Assembly: GCF_000213255.1 (NCBI RefSeq)
Contig: NC_015520.1
Span: 2,893,501 to 2,957,500, forward strand
Source of the DNA: Mahella australiensis 50-1 BON
GTDB lineage: Bacteria; Bacillota; Clostridia; Mahellales; Mahellaceae
Direction of reading: 5' to 3'
Length of the DNA stretch: 64,000 nt
Shown: positions 18,493 to 27,087 of the stretch, one piece after another
Position numbering within the stretch: the first letter of the stretch is position 1
How the letters are laid out: every line of letters begins with the position of its first letter
The notes under the pieces: model-generated
The model's input: only the letters and a program-made list of their open reading frames with translations
Told to the model about the DNA's origin: nothing
Database searches by the model: none
Made by a program: the position numbers and the translations under genes

Positions 18493-19132
18493 GTGATTGA
18501 CCATTCTTTACTTAGGCCGGAGCTTATTGTAGAAAAAGTATATGAAGACCGTAGATTAGCCAGAGAATATGATGTTGCGGGCGCATGTAATTTTTCTGAA
18601 GCAAATTATGGTAAATATAATGCAGGATGCACCGCGTAAGCAACGGCATAAGCCAGGAGCAGGCCTTAGAACGTTTCGCTGTACGCTCTGCAAGTGAAAC
18701 GAAGAACAGGCGTGGCCGGAGGCATGGAGGCCGAAGGCAGGCCGCTTGAGCATGGAGGCGAATTGCGGCCGTTAGCCTGCTCGAGTGGAGCGAGCAGCTA
18801 AGCGTACAAGAAACGTTCTTCAGACTGCGATGGCTTCATGACATTGCGTAGCGTGTTGCTTCTGGAATATTATGTATCAATAAAATTACATACGCCCTGA
18901 TGTTGCCACCGTATGTGTAAAGCAAGCAGCTGTAGAAATTTCAAAAGAAGTACTAGGAGGCAGTAATGTATTAGTTACTACTGTAGCTGGTCTTCCCCAC
19001 GGTTCCAATATCACAGAAATCAAAGTGCTGGAAACAGAACAGGCTATCGAAAGTAGTGTCATAGAGCTTGGTATAGTATTAAATAAAGGAACTTTATTAT
19101 TCAGCTATATACAAAATTTTACAAAGCCTTAA
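18493..19132 (+). pseudogene. deoC-like aldolase remnant, split by a MITE and lacking its 3' half
   Basis: From a GTG at 18493 the frame reads IDHSLLRPELIVEKVYED, typical of the N-terminus of DeoC-type deoxyribose-phosphate aldolase. At residue about 28 it is broken by the 319-bp element at 18579-18897. If that element and one copy of its 9-bp target duplication are removed, the frame continues as DVATVCVKQAAVEISKEV, then VTTVAGLPHGSN and TEIKVLETEQAI, all DeoC-like. Similarity ends after VLNKG, where roughly the last half of the enzyme, including the Schiff-base Lys, is missing and the frame runs into the end of the convergent amidohydrolase gene. It cannot be functional. Confidence 0.85.
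18579..18897. mobile_element. 319-bp MITE with 16-bp inverted ends and 9-bp target duplication
   Basis: The ends GGGCGCATGTAATTTT and AAAATTACATACGCCC are inverted repeats with one mismatch. The 9 bases TGATGTTGC occur directly on both sides (18570-18578 and 18898-18906). The interior has no plausible gene, is richer in GC than its surroundings and contains many short self-complementary segments. A 9-bp duplication and GGG-ended repeats could fit mobilisation by an IS256- or IS4-type transposase; the parent element is not in the window. Confidence 0.88.
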
Positions 19133-19889
19133 GTTTAAAAAGACGTGCTATATTACCACCCATAATATCCTTTTTGCCATCTTCTGATACTTCTCCATTT
19201 AATAAAGCATTATACCTCGCTACTTCTACATGCATAAGTTCAAAGGGCGTATCACTTCCAAAGCACACTCGTCTAGTACCTAAAGTTCTTATTGCTCTGA
19301 TTATAGGTATCGTTCTTATAGCGCTACCTATGAGCGTTATATTTTGACATTCCTGCGCCACTTCTATTGCGGCATGACTTAAATCAGCAAACGATGCTCC
19401 GCCCATATGAACCATTAGGATATTAACTTCCGGAAACATTTTTGCTATTTTACCTACTCGAAATGGATGAGTTCGTTCATAATCATCTGCCCCCACATGA
19501 AGAGCTAGTATTCTTCCTGTCTTAGCGATTTCTTCTATGAGCGGTAAAGCTAATTCGGGATCATCTATAAAGAAACTATTTTGTGCACCGTTAAGCTTTA
19601 TGCCATAGAAATTATATTCGTATATACATCTCTTTATAATATTTTTGGATTCTTCCAACCCAAAGTGTGGATCTACCCAGCCAAAGCCTAATATCCTGTC
19701 AGGAAATCTAACAGATGATTCATAAATATATTTATTGGCCTCTTTTATCTCTCTCATATACGGTGGTTGAAGCCAAGTTATCGCTTTATCGACATCTGCT
19801 TTATCCATCCTCTTTATAAGTTCTTCCACATTTATACTATTGTTGCCCTCTGAGACTGGCGATATATGTACATCTGCATCTATTATCAT
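19119..19889 (-). CDS. Amidohydrolase-family (Amidohydro_2) metal-dependent hydrolase
   Basis: A 256-residue TIM-barrel hydrolase. The N-terminal metal motif reads DADVHISP (D-x-H), with further likely ligands or catalytic residues in LALHVGADD, MVHMGGASF and FGSDTPFE; this pattern fits the Amidohydro_2 group that includes pyrone-dicarboxylate lactonases and decarboxylases. Its ATG overlaps the stop of the GH30-like gene (ATGA), so both are co-translated. Substrate is unknown; a lactone or sugar-acid derivative released by the neighbouring pathway is a guess. Confidence 0.82.
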   Translation of the reverse strand: MIIDADVHISPVSEGNNSINVEELIKRMDKADVDKAITWLQPPYMREIKEANKYIYESSVRFPDRILGFGWVDPHFGLEESKNIIKRCIYEYNFYGIKLNGAQNSFFIDDPELALPLIEEIAKTGRILALHVGADDYERTHPFRVGKIAKMFPEVNILMVHMGGASFADLSHAAIEVAQECQNITLIGSAIRTIPIIRAIRTLGTRRVCFGSDTPFELMHVEVARYNALLNGEVSEDGKKDIMGGNIARLFKLKAL

Positions 19890-21319
19890 TTACAATCTTC
19901 CCCTTCATAAAATGTGGTGACAGACTGCGGAGGTGCGCAATATTTTAGTATATTATCCTCTACATTAATGGATCCTATATACTGATATTTTTCTTCGCAT
20001 GATGTACGATATGCAAAAAATATATTATTATGGTTTCCATTAATTCCTATATCAATTGCCTTTTGTTCTTCACTTATATTTATAACTACTAAAGCATTAG
20101 GGTTATCAGTATTATTCGCCGAAAATCCTATCAGTCCTATTGTAGAATCAGTGGCCGAAACAGCAGCTACAGCCATGCCCTGCTGGCCGGCTCTGCAAAC
20201 TTGTTTGTAAAAATAATAACCTGGTTCAACTGAATAAGTACCATCTTCATAAACCTTAAATGCCGTACCCGGATTAGGATCTCCTCCCAACCATTTAACC
20301 GGCCTTTGTATGCACGCCCACGGGATAATAGCATTTGTTTTAGCACAATAAATATTATCCCTTATCTCATTTACGAACTTAGCATCCATTTTAGACCAGC
20401 TTGTAGATGTAACCCAGCTGTGTAGGCTAGGTTTTTTCTCTCGTATTATGTCGTTGCCCAGGCTTCTATGATCACCATAAAAATTACCATAATTCGGATT
20501 AAAAAAACCATGTGAGGTAATAATACCAAGCTTATCAACAGCATCCCGATCATCAGCTATGGCATAAGCATATCCCCAGTCACTAAAGCGATACCAATTT
20601 GTAGTCTCGCCAGGCGCCACTCCCATATCATTCATGCCTTGCTTATTCAAAATATCTCTTACTAATTTAATAAAATCGACAACTTGTTCAGCAGGCCAGT
20701 ACATATTGTAATCATGGCCGGTGCCAAGATTTGAACCACTACCGTCATAAGGCCATCTATGATAATCCTCGCCCTCATTATGTAAGGATATATACTTTAC
20801 TGGAAGATTTTCTATATCTCGCAAATACCTAGCCCAAGACACCATATATTTAGCACAATTTATTCTATGAGAAGGATCGAGGTCGCGTCCCCTTAATATC
20901 TTTTGTTTAGTCATCCATGCAGGCGGACCATACAATGTCGTTATTATATCTAAGTCCGCGTTTCGCTGTCGTGTTATTTTAAGGCCTTCTTTGGCAAAAT
21001 AGCGCATCCATCGCGTCGTTTCAGTATGTTCATATAAAGAAAGATCTACATCATCTAAGCTCTTACTGTATTCTTGAGGTGGTATAGTCGGCTGATGAAA
21101 CGGATCTAAAAACATTTTGATAATGCACGGCTTTAACCCTTCTTCACTAAATATCAAGTTTAATATATTTTTACGATCTTCATCTGTTAACAAACTAAAT
21201 CCGCCGTAATCCTGAGGGTCAACAGTATAATCAGGCGTTTGCGCCGTTTCAACATAATTCACCCCGAATCCATCCCATTGCTGAAGTTTTTTTTGAAAGT
21301 CAACATATGCCTTTACCAT
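19886..21319 (-). CDS. GH30-like glycoside hydrolase-family protein
   Basis: A 477-residue intracellular protein (no signal peptide) resembling clan GH-A, family 30: QQWDGFGVNYVE near residue 15 matches the IDGFG start, LYGPPAWM near 130 and SLHNEGED near 179-184 match the acid/base loop (Glu182). A beta-sandwich-like C-terminal part includes ALVVINISEE. At the expected nucleophile strand the sequence reads LHSWVTSTSW near residues 299-308, with no Glu, so classical retaining catalysis is in doubt. It lies between the solute-binding protein gene (about 100 bases upstream) and the amidohydrolase, in the same transcript. Confidence 0.7.
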   Translation of the reverse strand: MVKAYVDFQKKLQQWDGFGVNYVETAQTPDYTVDPQDYGGFSLLTDEDRKNILNLIFSEEGLKPCIIKMFLDPFHQPTIPPQEYSKSLDDVDLSLYEHTETTRWMRYFAKEGLKITRQRNADLDIITTLYGPPAWMTKQKILRGRDLDPSHRINCAKYMVSWARYLRDIENLPVKYISLHNEGEDYHRWPYDGSGSNLGTGHDYNMYWPAEQVVDFIKLVRDILNKQGMNDMGVAPGETTNWYRFSDWGYAYAIADDRDAVDKLGIITSHGFFNPNYGNFYGDHRSLGNDIIREKKPSLHSWVTSTSWSKMDAKFVNEIRDNIYCAKTNAIIPWACIQRPVKWLGGDPNPGTAFKVYEDGTYSVEPGYYFYKQVCRAGQQGMAVAAVSATDSTIGLIGFSANNTDNPNALVVINISEEQKAIDIGINGNHNNIFFAYRTSCEEKYQYIGSINVEDNILKYCAPPQSVTTFYEGEDCK

Positions 21320-21421
21320 AATCTTTATACATCCTCTCCAGATAATAATTTTTTCAAGCCCACAAGCTATTCAAGCTATTATTTTTTTATTAAATAAACT
21401 TATGGGCTTTTATGCATTAAA

Positions 21422-23062
21422 TTATTTGCTTAAATATGGTTTGAAACTCCTGTTATAAAAGTCATTTGCCTCTTTTGTCATAATATCGCCGCCATTGGCA
21501 AACCACGTTTTCGTATACTCATCAAAAGCATCTATAGACTTTTTCCCTGTTATTATATCTAAGTATACTGATTTAGTAAGGGTCATTAAGTCATTACTAT
21601 ATTTCTGCATAGCAGGAGTATTTATTCCCATTAATACATCCCACATACCTGGATTTTGAGAAGCATACTCCACAGCTTTAGGATCAAGATAGTCTTTATA
21701 TATATCTTCTACCCATATGGGGCATAAAGCACTTTCAGACATCTCTCTAACACCAACTTCGTCTAATCTTTTATTAAATTCAGTATAAGGTTCAAGGAAC
21801 GTTGTGCCACCTTTATTTGCCGTTTTATCAATAAAGTCCCAGTGCACTCCTCTTTCACCCAACATAGCCAATTCAAAAAGCTCTTTGTCCGTGGCTATTG
21901 TTTCAAACATTCGCAGTATCGTTTCTAATTTGGCTTGATCTTTTTCAAGATGTTTGCCAAAGCATAAAACATATTTTCTCGGGCCCCATTCCCATGTCCC
22001 GTATTTACCATCGGGACCCTTAGGCCCGGGCACTGCTGTTATTTTAGCACCAGGAAGTTTCGATATATTTACATGAATCATACCTGTAGGTACTAAGGCA
22101 GGTGCATAACCTTTGGCTGTGCCTAGCGTTCCTATAGTTCCGGCATAAAAATCAGCTTCGGCTTTAGCTGTAGTTAATATACCTTTGGGTAAGAGGCCTT
22201 CATTATACCATTTCCCAAGTAATTGAAGGGCTTCTCTTACTTCCGGCTGTACTTCGCCCCTTACTACTTGACCATCTTTAAGCATCCATTGCCCGGGCAT
22301 TATCCCATAAGCTGCAAAAACTTCGGAAAAGCCAACACCTGGTTGATCTGTCCCTGCTGTATAGCCAAACTCATCCTTTTGTCCGTTTCCGTTAGGATCT
22401 TTCTCTCTGACTGCTTTTAACCACGATTCGAACTCCTCCAATGTTTTAGGAGGATCCATATCGAATTTCTCTAGCCAATCTCCTCTGTATACAAATGTGT
22501 GCCTATTCGGTCCAAACATATTGAACGAAGGTATGCCATAGAGTTTGCCTGTTTCGACATCCTGGCCCCATGCCCACATGGCAGGATATACCCTATCAAC
22601 CTCTGGGACATACTTAGGAAGGGCTTTTTTAAGCAGATCCATATTTAACTCAGCAAACCAACCCGCTTTAACAGCTTCAGGGCTTAAAGATGAAAGTTGA
22701 ATAACATCTGAAGGTGACTCGCCAGAAGCAACAAGCATATTAAATTTGTTAGTCCAATCTGTACCCTCATGAGTTCCCATAGGTATCATCTTAAACTTTA
22801 CATTAAATCCCTTTTTTATAAGCAATTCTGGAAGTTTTTTTACCACATAAGATTCAGGACCCGCCAAATCCAGGAAACATATATAGGATATTTCCATGGG
22901 TTCATCCATACTTTTAGCACCTTTTTCAGTATCGCTTTCTTGTGCCTGCTTATCCTGACTTCCCGCTGGCGCGCTTGTGTCGGAACCGCACCCTGCCATT
23001 ATCAAAGCCAAAGATAAAATACATACAACCAACGTTAATACTTTATGCGGCAAATTTTTCAT
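21422..23062 (-). CDS. Extracellular solute-binding lipoprotein (LplA-type ABC transporter)
   Basis: A 546-residue family-1-type binding protein with a signal peptide ending at IMAGC (lipidated Cys25), followed by a Ser/Gln/Glu-rich linker. Length and motifs such as WLEKFDMDPPKTLEEFESWL and DPNGNGQKDEFGYTAG are typical of the long LplA/YtcQ group that imports oligosaccharides. ATG at 23062 follows GAGAGGGG. The matching permeases lie immediately upstream and the GH30-like enzyme downstream. Confidence 0.92.
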   Translation of the reverse strand: MKNLPHKVLTLVVCILSLALIMAGCGSDTSAPAGSQDKQAQESDTEKGAKSMDEPMEISYICFLDLAGPESYVVKKLPELLIKKGFNVKFKMIPMGTHEGTDWTNKFNMLVASGESPSDVIQLSSLSPEAVKAGWFAELNMDLLKKALPKYVPEVDRVYPAMWAWGQDVETGKLYGIPSFNMFGPNRHTFVYRGDWLEKFDMDPPKTLEEFESWLKAVREKDPNGNGQKDEFGYTAGTDQPGVGFSEVFAAYGIMPGQWMLKDGQVVRGEVQPEVREALQLLGKWYNEGLLPKGILTTAKAEADFYAGTIGTLGTAKGYAPALVPTGMIHVNISKLPGAKITAVPGPKGPDGKYGTWEWGPRKYVLCFGKHLEKDQAKLETILRMFETIATDKELFELAMLGERGVHWDFIDKTANKGGTTFLEPYTEFNKRLDEVGVREMSESALCPIWVEDIYKDYLDPKAVEYASQNPGMWDVLMGINTPAMQKYSNDLMTLTKSVYLDIITGKKSIDAFDEYTKTWFANGGDIMTKEANDFYNRSFKPYLSK

Positions 23063-23215
23063 AATTGTGTTACCCCTCTCTTAGTTTTTATTTAGATTTC
23101 TCATAATCAGCTATTTTAAGTACCATAATCGTCCCTGTAGTTTCAAACAAATTATTACACTTTAGCATCACTCCTCTAACAATATTTTTGACTCAAACAG
23201 CATTTAAGCAATCTA

Positions 23216-24091
23216 TTAACCTTTTACAGCACCTACCATCACTCCTTTCACAAAATATTTTTGTGCAAATGGATATACTACTAATATTGGAATAGTAGAA
23301 ATTAAGATTGTAGCACTTTTAAGGGATTCAGGCCAAACATTTGATGTTTCTTGTAATACCGTCAGCTCACTATAATAAATATTGGATTCAATAATAAGGT
23401 TCCTAATCATCCTTTGTAAAACATATTTGTTATTATCGTTTATATACATTAAATTATCAAAGTAAGCGTTCCAATGATATACAGCCATCCATAATGCAAC
23501 AGTAGCAATAACCGGCATTGACAAAGGTACCACTATTCTTATAAATATTAGCCAATCTGACGCACCATCTATACGTGCAGATTCTTCAATACTTTCAGGT
23601 ATTGATTGGAAAAAATTTCTCATAATTATAAGATTAAAACCCCAGACGAGGGAAGGAAGAATCATGGACCATCTATTATTAAGTAATCCCAAGCCTCGCA
23701 TTAATAAATAATTGGGAACAGTACCTCCAGAGAAATACATTGTGAATAAGATAGCTCCCATAAAAAACTTTCTTAATGGCAAATATTTTTTTGATAATGC
23801 GTAAGCTCCCATACCAGTGGTAAAAACCGACAATACAGTACCGATAATGGTCCTATGCAATGTATTATAGTATGCATTCCAAATATCGTCGGAACTAAAT
23901 ATTTTTTCAAAGGAAGATGTATCTATTTCTCTAGGCCATAAATGCAATCCTGGCCTCATCGCTTCAGCCTGAGTACTAAAAGCTATAGCAGTGATATGTA
24001 TAAAAGGATATAAAGTTATAACACATAATATGGTTAATATACTATAGTTAACTATCTCAAATATTTTTTCTCCATTAACTTTCTTATTCAT
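23216..24091 (-). CDS. ABC transporter permease, LplC/YtcP-type
   Basis: A 291-residue membrane protein with six predicted transmembrane segments. The EAA loop reads ESIEESARIDGASDWLIFIRIVVP and the C-terminal KYFVKGVMVGAVKG is the family ending. AGGGGGAG precedes the ATG. Forms a heterodimeric channel with the next permease. No ATPase gene is nearby, as is usual for this class, which shares a genomic MsmK-type ATPase. Confidence 0.94.
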   Translation of the reverse strand: MNKKVNGEKIFEIVNYSILTILCVITLYPFIHITAIAFSTQAEAMRPGLHLWPREIDTSSFEKIFSSDDIWNAYYNTLHRTIIGTVLSVFTTGMGAYALSKKYLPLRKFFMGAILFTMYFSGGTVPNYLLMRGLGLLNNRWSMILPSLVWGFNLIIMRNFFQSIPESIEESARIDGASDWLIFIRIVVPLSMPVIATVALWMAVYHWNAYFDNLMYINDNNKYVLQRMIRNLIIESNIYYSELTVLQETSNVWPESLKSATILISTIPILVVYPFAQKYFVKGVMVGAVKG

Positions 24092-24106
24092 AATTCGCTC
24101 CCCCTT

Positions 24107-25090
24107 TTACCAAATGCCTTCTTGGCCTAAGCGTTTAGCTATAAAATTAGCGGTTACAACTAATAATAGTCCTATAAATGACTTAAACAAGCCTATAGCA
24201 GTACTATAGCTAAAATTCATTCGTAAAAGGCCTTGTTCATACACGTAGGTATCGATAATTTCTCCTACCGAAGCAACAGCAGGGTTTATAAGATTAAAAA
24301 CTTGATCGAAACCTGCATCAAGTATGTTTCCGACTCGGAGTATGAACATTATCACAATAGTTGACGCAATGCCCGGCAAAGTTATATGTAATAATTGTTG
24401 TAATTTCCCTGCGCCATCTATAATAGCAGCCTCATATAATTCAGCATCTATACCAGATAATGCAGCCAGATATATTATTGAGCCCCATCCCACTTCAACC
24501 CAAATATCAGTTACAACCAACATCATCCTAAAATATTTCGGGTCACCCAACAAATTAATGGGTTCCTTACCCATAGCTTCAAAAAGCGGCAATATTACAC
24601 CCGTATCGGGATTAAAGATAATTCTCAAAATACCGGCTAAAATAACCCACGATATAAAATGAGGCAAATAAGAAATAGTTTGAACTGTTTTTTTAAAACG
24701 CTGGTGCTTAACTTCATTTAATAGCAAAGCAAGAATTATAGGTGCGGGAAAGCCAAATATAATTTTATAAATGCTAATTAAAACTGTATTGATAATTATC
24801 TGCACGCCGTTCATGCTGGAAAAAAAGTCACTAAAATGTTTAAACCCTACCCATGGACTTTGGATAATACTAGCTATAAAGCCTTGACCGGCTATCGGCC
24901 TATAATCTTGAAAAGCAATCACTATACCAAAAATCGAGCCATATCTAAATATAACAAAATAAAGAAGTGTAGGTAATAGCATTAACATTAAGCTACGATA
25001 GTGCCATATTTCATATAATATTCCTTTGTTTCTTCTTTGTGTCAGACTATGTTCCTGGGCTTTACCTATAGTCAGATTTTGAATATGCAT
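24107..25090 (-). CDS. ABC transporter permease, LplB-type
   Basis: A 327-residue permease with six predicted membrane spans; EAA motif YEAAIIDGAGKLQQLLHITLPG. The C-terminal FIAKRLGQEGIW is the usual LplB ending. AAGGAG precedes the ATG. First gene of the transport operon; the GntR regulator gene lies 129 bases upstream on the same strand. Confidence 0.94.
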   Translation of the reverse strand: MHIQNLTIGKAQEHSLTQRRNKGILYEIWHYRSLMLMLLPTLLYFVIFRYGSIFGIVIAFQDYRPIAGQGFIASIIQSPWVGFKHFSDFFSSMNGVQIIINTVLISIYKIIFGFPAPIILALLLNEVKHQRFKKTVQTISYLPHFISWVILAGILRIIFNPDTGVILPLFEAMGKEPINLLGDPKYFRMMLVVTDIWVEVGWGSIIYLAALSGIDAELYEAAIIDGAGKLQQLLHITLPGIASTIVIMFILRVGNILDAGFDQVFNLINPAVASVGEIIDTYVYEQGLLRMNFSYSTAIGLFKSFIGLLLVVTANFIAKRLGQEGIW

Positions 25091-25218
25091 TATATATCCT
25101 CTCCTTCTAATAGTAGTAGAAACAGATCGACGACGTTACTAACAACACGGCGCTTTATTAATCTGTTCTCAAAAAGCCGTAACACTTATTAACGTACCAC
25201 ATTTTGATATATCCAAAA

Positions 25219-25911
25219 CTATTTTGTTTCTTCCAAGCTACTTTTCCATCCTTCGAAGCTCGCCATAACGGCACGGAATAATTCCATTTCGTTTTTATCA
25301 CAAAAAGCTTTAAATATTTTTTTATGATCCTCTACGGCTGTCTGTGGTATCCTTTTCATAGAAGTTCCTATTGACGCCTTAAAAAGTTCTAATACAGTGG
25401 ATCCTATACTGATTACGAAGGGATTGTGCGTGCTATTTAATATAGCGTAATGAAAAGCCAGATCATCTTCCGCTTGTTGTCTACCTAACCTTATATTGTC
25501 CTCCAACAACTTTATAGTATCACCTATGAGCTCTATATCTTCAGGCGTTGCCTTTTTCATAGCCATAAGCATATATGCCGGCTCAAACATTTCTCTTAAT
25601 TCAAATATTTCTATATTTGAACCTTGTTCTATAAGTAGAGCAAAAATTAAAGAGTTTATACCATTAACATCACATTTTTCTTTTATAAAGGTTCCATCCC
25701 CTTGTCTTACTTCAACTACGCCCATGGCCTCTAACATTTTTATAGCCTCTCTAACGCTAGTTTTACCCACTCCTAAACTTTTAGCCAATTCCGCCTCCGG
25801 TGGCAAATAGTCACCTGCTTTTAATTCTTTATTAATCAATGCCTCTTTTATACGATCTAATATTAATTTTACTACAGAACCTGTTTTTACTGGTTTAGTT
25901 AATGCCTGCAT
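25219..25911 (-). CDS. FadR-subfamily GntR transcriptional regulator
   Basis: A 230-residue regulator: N-terminal GntR winged helix (LKAGDYLPPEAELAKSLGVGKTSVREAIKMLEAMG) and a C-terminal all-helical FCD domain (ELREMFEPAYMLMAMKKAT onward). FCD proteins usually bind sugar acids or short carboxylates, which fits the amidohydrolase/glycosidase operon downstream. The ATG at 25911 is chosen because the longer version would start within the palindrome at 25940-25989. That palindrome directly upstream is a likely site of autoregulation. Confidence 0.88.
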   Translation of the reverse strand: MQALTKPVKTGSVVKLILDRIKEALINKELKAGDYLPPEAELAKSLGVGKTSVREAIKMLEAMGVVEVRQGDGTFIKEKCDVNGINSLIFALLIEQGSNIEIFELREMFEPAYMLMAMKKATPEDIELIGDTIKLLEDNIRLGRQQAEDDLAFHYAILNSTHNPFVISIGSTVLELFKASIGTSMKRIPQTAVEDHKKIFKAFCDKNEMELFRAVMASFEGWKSSLEETK

Positions 25912-25939
25912 GATAAATAAAGTCCTACCTCTCACTTTA

Positions 25940-25989
25940 ATAATACTGATATCATACATCAGATATCTGATGTATGATATCAGTATTAT
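25940..25989. promoter_or_regulatory. Perfect 50-bp palindrome upstream of the GntR gene
   Basis: Every base from 25940 to 25964 is complementary to 25989 to 25965; the centre reads AGATATCT. The location, 30-80 bases before the regulator start, suggests an operator. Inner parts such as ATCATACATC/GATGTATGAT resemble the dyads bound by FadR-type dimers, but the length would fit more than one dimer or an extruded cruciform. Confidence 0.75.
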
Positions 25990-26126
25990 ATATTATAAAT
26001 TTTATAAATGCAATAGCTTTATAAAATTTTTCTTTAAAGTTGCTATAAACATGTTACTATTCACAGCCCTATTTAATCTTCATTCATAACACATAGGATA
26101 TTCTTAAATAGCATTACGAGTTCGCA

Positions 26127-27041
26127 ATGATAAAAAGAATAAAAGCGCGGCAGACACAACACCAAATAAAAGAAATTATGAATACATATAATAGACCGGA
26201 AATAACAGATGAAAAGATTGAGGTTATCCGAAGGCTGATTGCGGAAAACCCAACCATGGGACGCACAAAGCTATCGGTAATATTATGCGTGATGTGGGAC
26301 TGGCGCAGTCAGAACGGTCAGCTAAAGGACATGTCATGCAGGGATATGCTCCGAGCATTAGATAAAGCCGGTAAAATTGTGCTGCCAAAGTCAAAATCCA
26401 TCTCTCGTAAGGCAGGTGTGCCCATGAGGATAAAACACCTGGTACATGACGAGACTCCCATAGTAGGCAGCTTGAAGGATCTGCGTCCACTGTATGTTAA
26501 GGTCGTATCGTCAAGTGATGAACTTGTACAATTTAAGTCATACATCGACCAATATCACTATCTTGGTTTTGACCGCTACGTTGGCGAGCACTTAGCATAT
26601 ATGGTCTACAGCCGTGATGGGGCTGCTTTATCATGTCTGCTGTTTGGGTCCGCCGCATGAGCATGCAAGGAGCGTGACGCATTCATTGGTTGGGATATGC
26701 AGCAGCGCAAGCATAACCTTAACATGATGACGAACAATAGCAGATATTTAATACTCCCATGGGCAAGGGTTCCGCACTTGGCAAGTCATATACTATCGCT
26801 CATAACCAAGCGAATCAGTACAGATTGGGAACAAAAATACGGTCATCCGATATACCTACTTGAAACGTTCATAGAAACCGGACGGTTCAAAGGGACCTGC
26901 TATAAAGCAGCCAACTGGATACGTGTTGGCAGCACAACAGGTCGTGGGCGTGACGGCGGACATCATCGAGCCATTCTGCCGGCGAAGGACATATACCTTT
27001 ACCCGCTGAATACTGACTACCGGGCAAAGCTTTGCCAATGA
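26127..27041 (+). pseudogene. DUF4338 (DruA-like) protein with an in-frame TGA
   Basis: Two halves in the same frame are separated by one TGA at 26658-26660. Before it the frame ends YSRDGAALSCLLFGSAA and after it continues ACKERDAFIGWDMQQR, then NNSRYLILPWARVPHLASHI and FKGTCYKAANWIRVG. This is the DUF4338 family, in which a Trp normally follows FGSAA, so TGG became TGA. The family includes DruA of Druantia defence systems but most members travel with transposons. Here it sits inside a TIR pair beside an IS66 transposase, so mobile-element cargo is the better reading. Confidence 0.85.
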
Positions 27042-27087
27042 TGCGCAATGGATTACCTGCAGAAACGGCTGCGGGATTTAGGTTGAA

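Noticed and set aside
26658..26660. TGA read as tryptophan (recoding)
   Set aside because: TGA is used as the ordinary stop of several intact genes here, and neighbouring lesions are TAG and TAA, so independent nonsense mutations explain it better.
26127..27041. Druantia anti-phage system (DruA-like DUF4338 gene)
   Set aside because: No other Druantia genes nearby; the gene is nonsense-mutated and lies inside transposon ends with an IS66 transposase.
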